Shown piece after piece: positions 1 to 10,144 of a stretch of 64,000 nt of DNA. The stretch is from NCBI GenBank assembly GCA_019096065.1, contig JAGUCH010000004.1, positions 3,224,001-3,288,000 on the forward strand. Reading direction: 5' to 3'. Source of the stretch: Paracyclopina nana (Eukaryota > Arthropoda > Copepoda > Cyclopoida > Cyclopettidae). Both the position numbers and the translations under genes were made by a program. The notes below the pieces were generated by a model. It did no database searches, was not told where the DNA came from, and was given only the letters and a program-made list of their open reading frames with translations. Numbering within the stretch: position 1 is the stretch's first letter; each line of letters begins with the position of its first letter.

Positions 1-931
1 CCAATTTTCGTGGTGCTTGGGCCACACCATTGTTAAGGCAGGACGGCGGTCCCACATACAGTTGCAAGTAAGGCGACGTCAAATCATGGAACATCCGCGG
101 ATCCCAAAATGATGAGTCCAATGTTGGCATGATCTGAATGCAGCCTCGCTTGGTATAATGTTTGGAGACTACTACAGGGAGTTGAGCTCCACCCTGTCCA
201 CGGATTCCATGGACATAATACCCAACAGCTGTTGGGCTCTGGACGGCAGACCAACTTCTGACATTGGCCAACTTATGGACATTCTCGTCATATTCCATCT
301 TGTCAGGCAAATTGTAGACTGGTAGATTGTCTAGCATCGGAAATATAACAAGAAAATCGGGAATCTCCCCTCCTTTACTCACTGGCTCGATAATCAATTC
401 AATGCAGTCAAAGTTTTTCACCTTCAATGGCCTACGAGGCTCGGTCCGTTCATAGGGTTCTCCATTTATCCTAATCGTTAGGTCAAAAGGCACCTCCTTT
501 CCAACAGTCATGACCTCTTTCGTAGCTATCTTCAACAGGCTTGCATCATAATGCTGCTGTATAGTAGCTCTGGTCCGGCTCGCCTCCCTCGCATAGGCCT
601 GTAGACCCTCCATGTGGGGAGGCCTGATCAAATCCTCAAATGGCAATGGGTACCCCAAACTGGAGGATACCCTTTCCAATGGGACCTCGAGGGGTTCCTC
701 TTGGTCCTGGTGCCTAGTCGTCTGATTCTGGGCTTGGTTCTCAATATTGACAGCAGGCATGTTGCGATCCATAACTGGCTCATCATCCTTTAGGAGCTCA
801 CTAACCTCTTGTTCGTTGAACTCTCCAGTCTTATCAGTCTCCATCATAGAGACCAATGCAGATTCTCCTTCCATGGATTCGGTGATCAGAGACATCCTTA
901 GATTATCGAGGCTATTCAAGCTATCGCTCAT
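1..931 (-). CDS. unknown protein, 3' part beyond left edge
   Basis: An open frame of 310 codons runs from an ATG at 931 to the window edge without a stop, so the C-terminus is missing. I do not recognise the family. The first ~75 residues are acidic and Gln/Asn-rich and look disordered. The rest looks like a folded, beta-rich globular domain with many Pro, Tyr and Val residues and no obvious membrane segment, signal peptide or zinc motif. The start is supported by a TATA box on the same strand 35-42 bp upstream, giving a very short leader. It diverges from the membrane-protein gene at 1296 and shares a ~365 bp promoter region with it. It lies in the same orientation as the retroelement further right, but nothing links the two. 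It could be host or mobile-element derived. Confidence 0.6.
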   Translation of the reverse strand, partial: MSDSLNSLDNLRMSLITESMEGESALVSMMETDKTGEFNEQEVSELLKDDEPVMDRNMPAVNIENQAQNQTTRHQDQEEPLEVPLERVSSSLGYPLPFEDLIRPPHMEGLQAYAREASRTRATIQQHYDASLLKIATKEVMTVGKEVPFDLTIRINGEPYERTEPRRPLKVKNFDCIELIIEPVSKGGEIPDFLVIFPMLDNLPVYNLPDKMEYDENVHKLANVRSWSAVQSPTAVGYYVHGIRGQGGAQLPVVVSKHYTKRGCIQIMPTLDSSFWDPRMFHDLTSPYLQLYVGPPSCLNNGVAQAPRKL

Positions 932-965
932 TTCCAGACTGTTGCTGTAAGGCCGTAGCCTGCCC

Positions 966-973
966 TTTTTATA
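966..973 (-). promoter_or_regulatory. TATA box of the left-edge minus-strand gene
   Basis: The minus strand reads TATAAAAA followed by GGG. The usual ~30 bp spacing would place transcription start near 940, about 10 nt before the ATG at 931. The match and position are seen; the function is inferred. Confidence 0.6.
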
Positions 974-1100
974 CACATCTTTACAGGTATGCCCCACACT
1001 CTCGGGCATTTAAATGCGTGGGTTGTCCCTTTTAAAAAACCCAAGGTCATTTTTTGTCTAGGTAAAAAAGAACAAGTTAACAGGACTTATACCACTTCCC

Positions 1101-1126
1101 TATAAGATGGGCGCGTGCGCGCACGC
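1101..1126 (+). promoter_or_regulatory. TATA-like box and perfect GC palindrome in the divergent promoter
   Basis: TATAAG at 1101-1106 is followed by a perfect 14-bp palindrome, GCGTGCGCGCACGC, at 1113-1126. Both lie ~170-190 bp before the plus-strand start at 1296 and ~170-195 bp from the opposite gene's start. The palindrome could bind a dimeric factor or simply be alternating purine-pyrimidine DNA. Core-promoter function is inferred. Confidence 0.4.
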
Positions 1127-1295
1127 TCATCGTCGAGTTGCACGGACATTTTTGACTTCCTAGGTCGAGAAACGTAGCGAGGGTGCAACAGGCAGTTGCA
1201 ACTCTCAGCTTTCACTTAATGTTGATCATTCTCCCATCGGACTTCGTCCAAGCTGGTCACTTTTCTAGAGATATTCCAATCCCAATCAACTCGCG

Positions 1296-2177
1296 ATGGT
1301 CATTTTAGCCTGGGTTTCTCTAACTCCAGAGGGCAGCTCTACAGAGGCTCCCACTGAGGTTCCAATCCAGCCATCAATGGTGGATCCTGCGCTAGTGGAT
1401 TCTCAAACCACGGGCCCAGTAGGTCCTACTGTTGCTATTCCTGAGAGTGGCATTTCTGAAGCCGAGGGTGGACCTGGATTTGGCCCAGCTCCTGTCGACC
1501 CCTTTGAAGTGGAGGTGTTTGACCCCCGAGATTTAATGCCAGCGGTACCAAATGGTTATCGTCCCATTGCCCCTCAGAGGGACTGGATCGATGAGGTTTT
1601 CAATTACCACCGATACGGTGTAATGGGATGGATCGGTCTTGGAGCGTCCATTGGGATGGCTTTGGTGAGTTCAACCTTATAACTAGTTTTGCAACTATGG
1701 CCAAACTTTTATTTACCACCTTCTTTCTTACAGATTTTGCTTGGCATGTTGGTGTACTTCTGCGTGTGGACGTCACGATGGTGCCGAAGGTTCGTGGCCA
1801 CGTTTCGAGCTATCCGTACGGAATCAGCGGCTGCCAGTGGGGAAGCCATGCAAATGCTTCCAACAAAGGCCCCATCAGAGCATGCAGCGGTATTTCACTG
1901 CTGTACCCCAGAGGTCCGAGCTTTGCCACCAGCCCCGATTATGCGTGACCCTGATGTCCATTCGCTCCAAATGGCAATGGCTGCCATGGACCCCTATGGA
2001 ACGCTACGCCGGAATCCCAGCATCATGTCAGGGCTGGCCCACATCTATGACGTCCTAATCCCAAGGGCTGGGTAAGGGCCTATCAATTTATGAACTGTAA
2101 ACAGGTTACTCATGTACTCTTTTTTCATGCACCTTTTCAGGTACCTGTTAATGAAGGATGCGGGCCGCGAACTTTGA
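1296..2177 (+). CDS. single-pass membrane protein, Thr/Pro-rich N-terminus, unknown family
   Basis: Three exons fit GT-AG rules with matching phases: 1296-1664, 1734-2071 and 2141-2177, giving 247 aa. The first ~100 residues are rich in Pro, Thr, Glu and Gly. One strongly hydrophobic helix of about 22 residues straddles the first splice junction and is followed at once by an Arg/Trp/Cys-rich basic stretch, so the N-terminus is probably outside and the C-terminus inside. There is no clear signal peptide. An alternative continuation in another frame, open to a TAA at 2350 and ending in an acidic Ser/Glu tail, exists downstream, but the splice phases do not reach it. The polyadenylation signal is at 2641. 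The gene resembles the next one (2916) in layout but not in detailed sequence. Confidence 0.55.
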
Positions 2178-2490
2178 AGAGACGATCTCGCCGGGCTCGA
2201 GCCCGAGATAACCGTCGCTTGGATTCGGCAGCGGGGTCCATTCCGGACAAAGGCGAAGTCAACGAGGCTGAACCTCTCTCCATCGAAGATGAGGACCAGG
2301 AGTCAGCTGAATCAAAGGCTTCCCAAGACGTCAACAGCGATGCCAATTAGGATCGCCACAAACTTATTGCAAGACGAAGGACGCTTTCTTTTCGCACGTA
2401 TTTAAGCGCGTTTTCTGTAACTTTTCGCACTTTATAACTCGCACTTTTCCGCCGTCTTCGCGGACTTTTCCACTTTTTCAAGGACTTGCA

Positions 2491-2528
2491 GACTTTTCGA
2501 GGCCTCGTAGACTTTTCGAGGCCTTGCA
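2491..2528 (+). repeat. two 19-bp tandem units in a 3' UTR
   Basis: The unit GACTTTTCGAGGCCTYGYA occurs twice back to back, with two differences. Weaker CACTTTT/GACTTTT variants occur just upstream from about 2430. The array lies between the stop codon and the polyadenylation signal of the preceding gene. Confidence 0.6.
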
Positions 2529-2640
2529 GGCTTTGTTAAAGCCGGCTTTTTGCACTTGCACTCGTCTTGTTTTTATTTTGATCTCAAAGCTTCCAATATA
2601 CTCGAGTATATACTATAGTACTTGTATTCTATATATATGT

Positions 2641-2646
2641 AATAAA
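2641..2646 (+). terminator. polyadenylation signal AATAAA
   Basis: A canonical AATAAA lies ~460 nt after the predicted stop of the membrane-protein gene and before the next gene's start at 2916, consistent with its 3' end. Confidence 0.5.
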
Positions 2647-2915
2647 GAGTTCGAATTCAAGTGGGGTAGTAGGTATTAGCGAAGCCGTTACCTTTCATCG
2701 AACAGCGCTCCCAGACTTTACGTAGATGTGCGTAATAAAAAGAGGCTTTTTCACACGTAATTTGGCCGATTTCAGACCGGATTTGTCTGGTAGCGCGCCT
2801 TGTTTACTAAAAAGTCCAAAACATGGCGGGCTTTCTCCACGGCTTGTTCGTAAGTTTTTTTTTTCGATTAAAATCCAGTGAATCCTTTCGTTAAACTGTA
2901 TATTTTTCATTGGGA

Positions 2916-3363
2916 ATGCAGAATCCTTCTACCACAACGGTGGCACCGACCACCGAGGCTCCCGTAGGGGCGCCCCCCGCGGCCGAGTCCGCGGCGGGGT
3001 GGCCCCAGCCACCTGCGGCCCCGCCCGCAGCCCCTTTGGGCCATCAGGAGGCGTGCCCTCCCTGCCCCGTTCAGGGCTTCGTAAGTGCCCTTATTCGTTA
3101 TCTATGTGATCAAAGCTCGACTTTTTCTCGTATTACAGGCCGAAGAGATCCTCTAGGGCGTGGCCCTGAACGTGGCAGGGGCGGCCACGTATTACGTGGT
3201 GGTGCTCCCCGCCCTCGTATGGGTCCATCGGACCAGGCCGCGAGGCCTTTATCGGCTCGTCAGCCGCGTGTGGGCGGAGCCCGAGGACCTCCCCCGCATT
3301 TCTGCGTGGGTCCTCCGCCTTTTGGGCGTGGCGGAGGCGGACCCCCTCGAAGGAGTCGTCTAG
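2916..3363 (+). CDS. small single-pass membrane protein, second of a tandem pair
   Basis: The best model is exon 2916-3080 joined to 3157-3363, giving 123 aa. Exon 1 encodes a Thr/Pro/Ala-rich stretch ending in a Cys-Pro-Pro-Cys-Pro motif. Exon 2 encodes a hydrophobic helix of ~22 residues, then an Arg-rich tail. Two 3' splice sites compete. The upstream one (AG at 3137-3138) puts an in-frame TAG at 3154-3156 and truncates the protein at 60 aa. The downstream one uses that same TAG as its AG and keeps the membrane helix in frame. The final stop TAG at 3361-3363 overlaps a strong donor; splicing there to 3425 would give TAA, again a stop. The region is far more GC-rich than its surroundings. 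The family is unknown. The layout mirrors the 1296 gene, suggesting an old duplication. Confidence 0.45.
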
Positions 3364-3527
3364 TAAGTCTAACTTATTCACTTAAGCTATCACAGCTTCA
3401 CTATATTCATCTTATCTTTTGCAGAAATCGTCTCGTTATCGGTAGGCCACCGCACCGGCCAGGGCTGGCCCCTACGTGGCCCAAGGCCAGCCCACCCCCA
3501 CCAGCCAGGAGGCCTCCCTTATGGGAC

Positions 3528-3533
3528 AATAAA
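3528..3533 (+). terminator. polyadenylation signal AATAAA
   Basis: AATAAA lies ~165 nt after the stop of the second membrane-protein gene and just beyond the candidate 3' UTR intron (about 3363-3424). Confidence 0.5.
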
Positions 3534-5182
3534 AGTCCACGTCCTTTGTACTTTTTGTGTCTACTGTGTTTGCCGCAACTCATTTCGCGTTTACCTCAGT
3601 AGATAGCTCAGCAGCTCAGCATAATCCAACAGAACTTAGCTAATTATCTCAATTAGTTTACATTACACGGCCAAGAGGACCGCGAATAACAAGTATCAGG
3701 TGCCAAGAATTGCATCTTAGTTGCATAATTAATCATTAGCGGCCCAAATCCACAGATTCGGGCCTGTAAATAAGCTAGCATTCCAGCTCGACCTTGACGG
3801 CCTTGACTCTGCAAACGATGCTTCAATGTTCAAGAACAGTCTCATGAGGACTAATTATAGCCCTGCATTCCAGCTCGGGCTTGATGCAGCACCATGGATG
3901 AGTGTCTGCGATTACTACCGGCCGAGCGTTGGTGCTTATGGGGTATCAATGCTTTTTAGCAGCATTTTTTCCATTGACATTCCGGCTCGGCCTTGATGCA
4001 AGGGAAATTGTCCCGCATTCCAGCTAGGCCTTGAAGGTGGCTTGGGATTCGTATCATCCCCACAGGACTGGAAAACCGGCCGTATGTCATTGCACATAGC
4101 AAAAGCAAGCTCAAGCACTAGGCAATGGCACAATATTCTTTTCCATATCAAGCTAGAAGACGTGTATTTTTCATTTTCTCACATGTCAGTCTACAATTTG
4201 TGCTGACCTAGCTTGTTTTGCTAGTGCTGTGTTTAGCATAACTCAAATTCTCCATCAAAAAAGAGGGGAGTCATGTGGCGACTGCAAGATAGCCGAATTT
4301 CATCACTTATTTTATTTAACAATATGCCTAATCTTTGTGCACTTTGAACCTTTTCATCTGTTGGTCCATCTGGCGGTCATTAGCGGTATCATTATAACAT
4401 TAGTCATTTTGATTCTCTTGACTTTAATGCAACGTTTTATTTTTATTCCTTGTATTCGCATAATAAATCACGGAATTTGAATCACCACTCGAGCCGAGTG
4501 TGGCCATAATTTGAGTTTAGCTCGGTTCAAAAACCTTCCCAGGTGAATTGTAGGTGCACCGGCGGTTCCAATCTTCATTGTTCGTTTTAGCCTTGGGCAA
4601 AACGTTTTTAGTTTGTGGTTAGGCGCATGGTGGCGCCACCATTCTACGTCTCCAAGCGAAGCCGCTCAAACTAGATTTTTCTAGTTTAGGAGCGTCTCTG
4701 GATCTTTTGTTCCATAACAACTTTTTGCCCCCCTTGGAGTCGGGTATCTGTTCGACAAAAGCTGGCTCAGCGTCTTTGCGCAATGCAACTCACATTTCAG
4801 TTGATCTTGCTCAAAAGTTTTTTGTCTAGCCATATTGAACAGACTCATGGGTTATTTTTTATCTGTTATCACTGAATTGCACCGCTATTATAGCTCTGCA
4901 TTCCAGCTCGGTCTTGATGCGTGCATCAAGTTCGGGTGCTCGTAACCGAAATTGATTTAAAAGATTGAGGTTATCAGCACCAATCTTTTCAGCTAATTTC
5001 GGTTAGCACTAATAATAATATATGAAGCAGATTTTGCGACATTTATGTGCTAGTATTCCGGTTCATAGTTTTGCCATTTCCAGTTTTTTCTAGAAATTTT
5101 GTTTACAATACTTTCTCAGAGCGCGAGTGCGCTCAAAATTTGTGAAATTTTTGGGGCGCAGGCTGCATTTCCTGCGGCTACG
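3534..5182. other. gene-free, repeat-bearing spacer
   Basis: I see no convincing gene here. The stretch holds five scattered copies of a short repeat (annotated separately) and a perfect 8+8 bp inverted repeat around 4912-4929. An 83-codon frame at 4229-4480 is very hydrophobic, but this follows from T-rich DNA and no gene context supports it. Confidence 0.5.
3777..4920 (+). repeat. dispersed ~24-bp repeat, five copies
   Basis: Five direct copies approximate GCATTCCAGCTCGGCCTTGA, followed by TGCA. They start near 3778, 3864, 3977, 4015 and 4898. The second and fifth copies share a longer match of roughly 34 bp that includes the ATTATAGC just before the core. No regular spacing is seen, so this is not a simple satellite. 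Confidence 0.65.
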
Positions 5183-5190
5183 TATATATA
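5183..5190 (+). promoter_or_regulatory. TATA box before a candidate non-coding first exon
   Basis: TATATATA is followed 66 bp later by a strong donor, CAG|GTAAGT, at 5256/5257. This fits a short untranslated first exon of the hypothetical gene that follows. A C9 run separates the two elements. Confidence 0.45.
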
Positions 5191-5626
5191 CTCCCCCCCC
5201 CGCCACAATTTTCTTCATTTTGTGGGAACTGCAGTGAGCAGTCACACAAAATTCAGGTAAGTATGTTTTCGAATCTTTAACTATAAAAGATCTGAGCGGT
5301 TAGGCTAATTTTATTCAATTTTATTTAATCGATGGCGCCTGCGGGCACCATCCATGATGTCAATAACTAAATCGTGCCTTAGTAAGAAGAAAAAGGCGGC
5401 ATATATTGAACTTTATTTTCTTTTATAATTACAATTTCGTTTGCCACACAAAAAATGTTTGGGCAAATGAAATGTAAAATGGTATTTTATGGGGAAACAC
5501 TTGTTCTCCTCCAAGATATTTCAGTTGTATCCAAAGCTGATGGTTTCACCAGCATATGGGCATTTTTATTCATCCAAGCATAAAAAACTGTGTTAAGTAT
5601 TTCATTCAAAATCCCTTTTTAGGGAG

Positions 5627-6285
5627 ATGAATCCCATTTTTGTACAGATTTCCATGTTCCATCCTTCTCAAAGTCTGGAGGCGTCACGACTAGACCTGCG
5701 TTATGCAACCAGGTCATGGTCGAGACACTCTGATATTATAGGCACAGTAGTCGTTGCAACAGAGTTTGTGTTTTATGGCATATACTACTGTGGTATCGTT
5801 TCCATGCCAGAACTTGTGTGATTTATAATCATTCTTTTTTTTCTATGCCCACTCCTCATTTCAGAGGGTGTGCAACTTTTCGTCAGCTCGTTTGAGAGTT
5901 TTTCAATATCGTTCCAAGATTTTATACAATAATGCGGCCAACACAAGTCCTCTTACGTATTGTGAGGGTTATTGTGTCCCACTTGCACAGTGCCTAGTGC
6001 CAACTTTTGCTGTACTTAGGTACGAAAGTCCCAATAGCTATCAACCCACGCGAGGCATGGAGTGGATAGCAGTTCATTTGGACATAGCTCAGTGGAGCTT
6101 TAACCATAGTTTTCAAAACATAACTTATTCAGAAGGGGCATTCGCCCCTCTGGTATGACGCCCATCTGCAACTTCCCTCTTGCATGGCGTGTTCATATTA
6201 TTTTCTTTATATAACTTATATAACACTTAACTTTATTCAGGCCAATCGGCCCATTGTTTATCGTAAGCTTGACCTCCTACTATAG
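5627..6285 (+). CDS. hypothetical spliced gene, 173 aa
   Basis: This model rests on splice signals only. An untranslated exon ending at 5256 joins the acceptor at 5622. Coding exons are 5627-5815, 5865-6152 and 6241-6285, all in phase 0, ending at TAG 6283-6285. The product has a hydrophobic stretch near residues 38-60 and several Cys residues in the middle, with no recognised domain. The donor at 5816 (GTGTGA) is weak, the others are good. The phase agreement across three junctions is what raises it above chance. No homologue is recognised and no polyadenylation signal is evident, so a non-coding transcript is possible. Confidence 0.35.
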
Positions 6286-6847
6286 TAGTATGGGGCAAGC
6301 ACATGCAAGTACCGGTCAACGCGTGATTTGCATCGGTATTTGTCAGGAAACAGGACAAAATTATTTGTCCCATCAATATCAATACTGTAAAAAGAACCTA
6401 CACAAACTTCATTTATTTTGTCAACAAAACAAGCGAGGTTTGGTTTGTTGAAGGGTTGAACAAGCCTTAGAGGAAGTCCAAATCCAATGCCTTGTGGCAT
6501 CCATCATTTTCCATCATTTTTATACATACTTTTAGAACCGCTAACGAACTGCAAAAAGTATGTTTCGTTAGTCGTTTTCTTGCTGTCAATGTATTTTTCA
6601 GCAACTTATCATTACCTTTATGAATATCGTAAATTACTGACGGGCATGCGAAGTTATATTGCCCGTTAGTATTGTATGATTTTTGTCAAGCGAACAACTT
6701 GAAGTCCGCATGACGTATTACATAATATAATTTTGGGTGCACTTGGTTGGTAAAACGGTGCGCCCATTTTGGACTGACAAAGTAAAGGTAGTTATCCCAT
6801 AAAATTGAACTACGATTACCGTCATCACGTCCTTACTTACAAAACTT
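6286..6847. other. spacer between hypothetical gene and retroelement
   Basis: AT-rich sequence without a supported gene. The 3' LTR of the retroelement would be expected here, but I find no match to the candidate 5' LTR sequence. Confidence 0.4.
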
Positions 6848-7784
6848 CTATTTAAACTTCTTAAAAGCTAGCTTGTATAGTTCATCATAGGTGAGACGCA
6901 GCTTCTTCATTTCATTTATGTTGCTATCATCTTGGTGATCCATGCCAGTCGCTTTGAGAAACTGAATATAATCATGGACTGCAGCCATGTTTTTATTCAG
7001 TTTCCAATTAGGAATTACCTCTTCTAGTAACTCTCTCTCTTTTTGGTCTGGCCTTTGGTTCGTATTTGTAAACCTAACACGGGCGAATTCCTTTTCCTCC
7101 CGATCTAAAGGAGCTATTCGTGGAATATTAGGAAAGTATTTTTGTGCTTTGCCAGCTTTGCTCTTCTCTTTCCCATACTTTCTTATGCCCGCTAACTCCC
7201 TGTAATCTACAGTTTCCTTTCTCTCCCGCAGTTGTCGTCTGGGAAGGATCCGTATTGGAGTGGGCTCACTAATCTCGGGTTCAACTGTTGGTTGGACAGC
7301 GGCCGAGGATTCTGGTTCCTTTGATCCGGCAATTGGTGTGGCTGCCGAGCTACTAGGCTGGTCAAGAAGCTGTTGAACATTCTGTAAAGGACTTGTATTC
7401 TGTTCAGCTGTCAATGCTGCTTCCGGACGAGTCAATGCTTCCAGGGGATCAGGCTGAACAATCGCAGGAGGACCCGCAGGTACGTTATTTTTATTATACT
7501 CTCGAAACCCTGCCAGGGAGCGATAGTTAACGTTTTCTTCTCCTTAGGTTATGAGGAAGAAAACGTAATGGAGACAACTTTTCTGGTTCATACGGAGCTC
7601 GTACAGCAGCCTCAGGTGGCTTCTGAGTACCCGGTTGTGGAACTACCGGGCTGGTTAGCCTGACAGTGGGGTGTGTAACCTCAGGAGTAGATGGATGAGC
7701 AAGGTGCTCATTTTCAGTCATAGCCAGGTCACCCAAAGGTGTAACCTTTGCCGAAAAGTGCTCAAGTACGTTTGTGCTTGGCAC
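6848..7784 (-). pseudogene. broken Pro-rich tail frames of the retroelement
   Basis: Two overlapping frames (7784-7527 and about 7528-6848) encode Pro/Ser/Glu-rich sequence with two copies of one motif: a Leu-Pro basic cluster with RRK or RERK, then V-x-YR-x-LAG-x-R-x-Y. In the upstream copy (about 7574-7480) the motif is split across two frames, showing a frameshift near 7528. In the downstream copy (about 7261-7160) it is intact. The frames follow the integrase frame, whose own end at 7859 may be another break. The function is unknown; it could be a long integrase tail or a separate accessory protein. Confidence 0.55.
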
Positions 7785-7858
7785 AGTTTGTGGTACTCCG
7801 CATTTGGTAACTCACTATTTCTTGGTTGCAAATCAGGTTTTCTGACCCGGACTTTTCA

Positions 7859-10131
7859 TTATAGTATACCGAACTTGAGGCTCCCCTCCTTCAGCTCCAT
7901 AAATCTCCGGTTTCGGGGCACTGGGCCCTTCCATAGGATTATCGATTGGTGGAGAGCAGGCCGTTTACGTGGTGAGAGTTCTAACTGGCGTCGTACAATA
8001 TCGATTGCTTTTTGAACATTCTGTTTAATGCTTTTTGTCAGCGGTGTACGCCGCAGATTTTTACGAGCAGTATAATAAATTGTAGTTGTGTCATCACTAT
8101 CACTACTTTCATTTTCATCATCGTGTGTATTTCCGCCGAATGGATCAGTAGGCAGTGCTAATTGCATACTTTCCAGGCCAGCAGATAAAGATTCTAGGTC
8201 AGTGTCAAATTTGGAAGGTGCGATGAAAGATGCTGCTTTTTCAACAATCTCCTCTATATTATCATTGTCCTTATTAGGAGTTGCAGACATACTTTGGTCA
8301 GGAGTGTGATATTTCTCCGGACTTTCAGGTATATCTGGCACACGTTGATCACGGTATTGGCCACGAAAGGCCCACTTTACAGGGCTGACCCCTGCAAGTG
8401 TCCCTTCACTGACGTTCGAGCGATCAGGAGTACTAATATGGTCAGGTTTTACACTTGGTAAATTCGGGTATAATCTTTCTTGTTGGGCCATTTCAGCAAA
8501 AGTAGGAGGGCCACGTTGGCTCAAGGCCAGCATGTCCTCATAAAATGCTTCATTGGGCCCTGTATTTGCACTTAGTGCAATTGCTTGTTCAATAAAATCA
8601 TCAGTGCCAGTGTCAGACAAAGAATCACTTGCTTCTTTGTGGAGAATATTATTACCAGCATTGTCAGCTAGGTATTTTTCTTCTAACTTCTTACGGTCAT
8701 ATTGTTCCCACTGCTTTTGCACGAGTTGTTTATTTTCCTCCTGTATTCGCAAAATATCTGAGGGCTTAAACAAGCTCGCTGCCTTTTGCATGAGGATAGA
8801 ACCAGAGCGCTTATAGGTTTGGTGAATCGCACTTGGCTCTGTGTCCATTGATGTGGACTGTGAAATCAATGAACTTTGCGAGGCCACTATACTAGAGGCC
8901 TTTGTATGACCCCGCAAACTATAATCATGACTTTCAGGGGCTGCCCCTTCAAGAAATTCGATAACCTCATTCCTTGCTTTTTTACGTAGAATTTCTTCCG
9001 GAGTGTAAGGTCGTTTCAAGAGGTTGGACAACTTTTCCGGAAGAAATCTATATAGTTCATGGAATCGATATAACTTGACATGATCTAAGCTTACTTCACG
9101 AGTAAGCCCATCATAAAGGTATGGCTTTACAGTCACAGTCGAATGCTGTCCAATGTCAATAACTTCAAACAAATCATCCATAAATTTATACCGTTGTTTA
9201 TTTATGGGATGTTTTATAACTAACACTAATGATCCAATCTCTGGTTTAAAGGAAGGTCTTTCAGTAGCCTTCATTTTTTCTAAGTGGAACTGTTCTTCTA
9301 GATCATATTCACGCATGCGTTGACGCCATTCGGCTTTATGAATTTTGTCCTCGCTTTCACTAAGTATTTCAAATACATCCCGTCCTAAATGATAGAACGG
9401 CATTTTATCGAAAAATAACGAAAAAGGTGTGGGGGTGATCTTCACCCCTTTATCATCAGTATATGCCAAATAAGTAAGAGGGCGATTATTTATTGCGTAA
9501 ATAGAAGTCTTAAACACATCGCATAACCTCATATTGTATGAGTTAGAGTTTAGGACTAATGCACTCCTTATTATTCGTATAGCATTTTCAGCGTAAGCGT
9601 TCGAATGCTTGTATGGCGATAAAGTTCGGTAATGACATAACTCCTTAATTTTATAACGATCAACAAGGCGTTGGAGGGCCTTATTAGTCGTTAGCTGGGC
9701 ACCATTATCTGCAAGTAATGTTTTTGGCACCCCAAACAAAGAAATTACTTCTTCCATAGCATTCGCTACCTGCTTATATTTAGCATCCAATAGTGGTTTA
9801 GCAATTATCATCTTAGAATAAACATCGACAAATACTAACAGGTCTTTTGCGGAAGACCCTTTGACTAAAGTGTCATCGAACTTGGCCAAATCAATCATTA
9901 CCAATTCCCATGGCTGAGTCGGGATGCGGAAACGCCCCTTCCCAACAAACCTAGTATTAGCTTGGCGGTATAAAGCACAATGCATGCACGCACCAATAAT
10001 AATACGACTGATTCTGGCTGAGTAAGTTGAATACATAGATTGGGTAAAAGAGTATTAGTCTTTTTACTTCCCAAATGGTTATGTAGCAAATGAATACATG
10101 CCATCAGGTACACACAGTTGGGCATACTCAT
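7859..10131 (-). pseudogene. retroelement integrase, frameshifted at the N-terminus
   Basis: The main frame (10036-7859, 725 codons) carries the integrase core: Asp in IDLAKF, Asp in ADNGAQL and Glu in YAENAIR form the DDE triad. It also carries a C-terminal SH3-like segment ending near VSLDHVKLY and a ~330-residue disordered acidic/Ser-rich tail. The zinc-binding HHCC domain is split. The His half lies in a different frame (10131 to about 10055), and the Cys half (CMHC) is in the main frame. This implies a one-base indel near 10050. A second register change separates the frame from the upstream RNase H end at 10145. Confidence 0.8.
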
Positions 10132-10144
10132 ATATACTTTCGTA

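Noticed and set aside
2178-2350. Open acidic frame as a third coding exon of the first membrane-protein gene
   Set aside because: The splice phase at 2071/2141 leads to a stop at 2175-2177; reaching this frame would need a one-base shift.
2910-3602. Uninterrupted 230-codon GC-rich frame across the second membrane-protein gene
   Set aside because: It is Arg/Pro/Gly-rich as expected of a shifted frame in GC-rich DNA and reads through two good introns; the spliced model gives a membrane helix and better composition.
4229-4480. 83-codon very hydrophobic frame
   Set aside because: T-rich DNA yields Leu/Ile/Phe runs by chance; there is no splice, promoter or neighbour support.
6254-6500. Short frames on both strands next to the retroelement as an envelope gene
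   Set aside because: Too short, with no signal peptide, glycosylation pattern or transmembrane segment.
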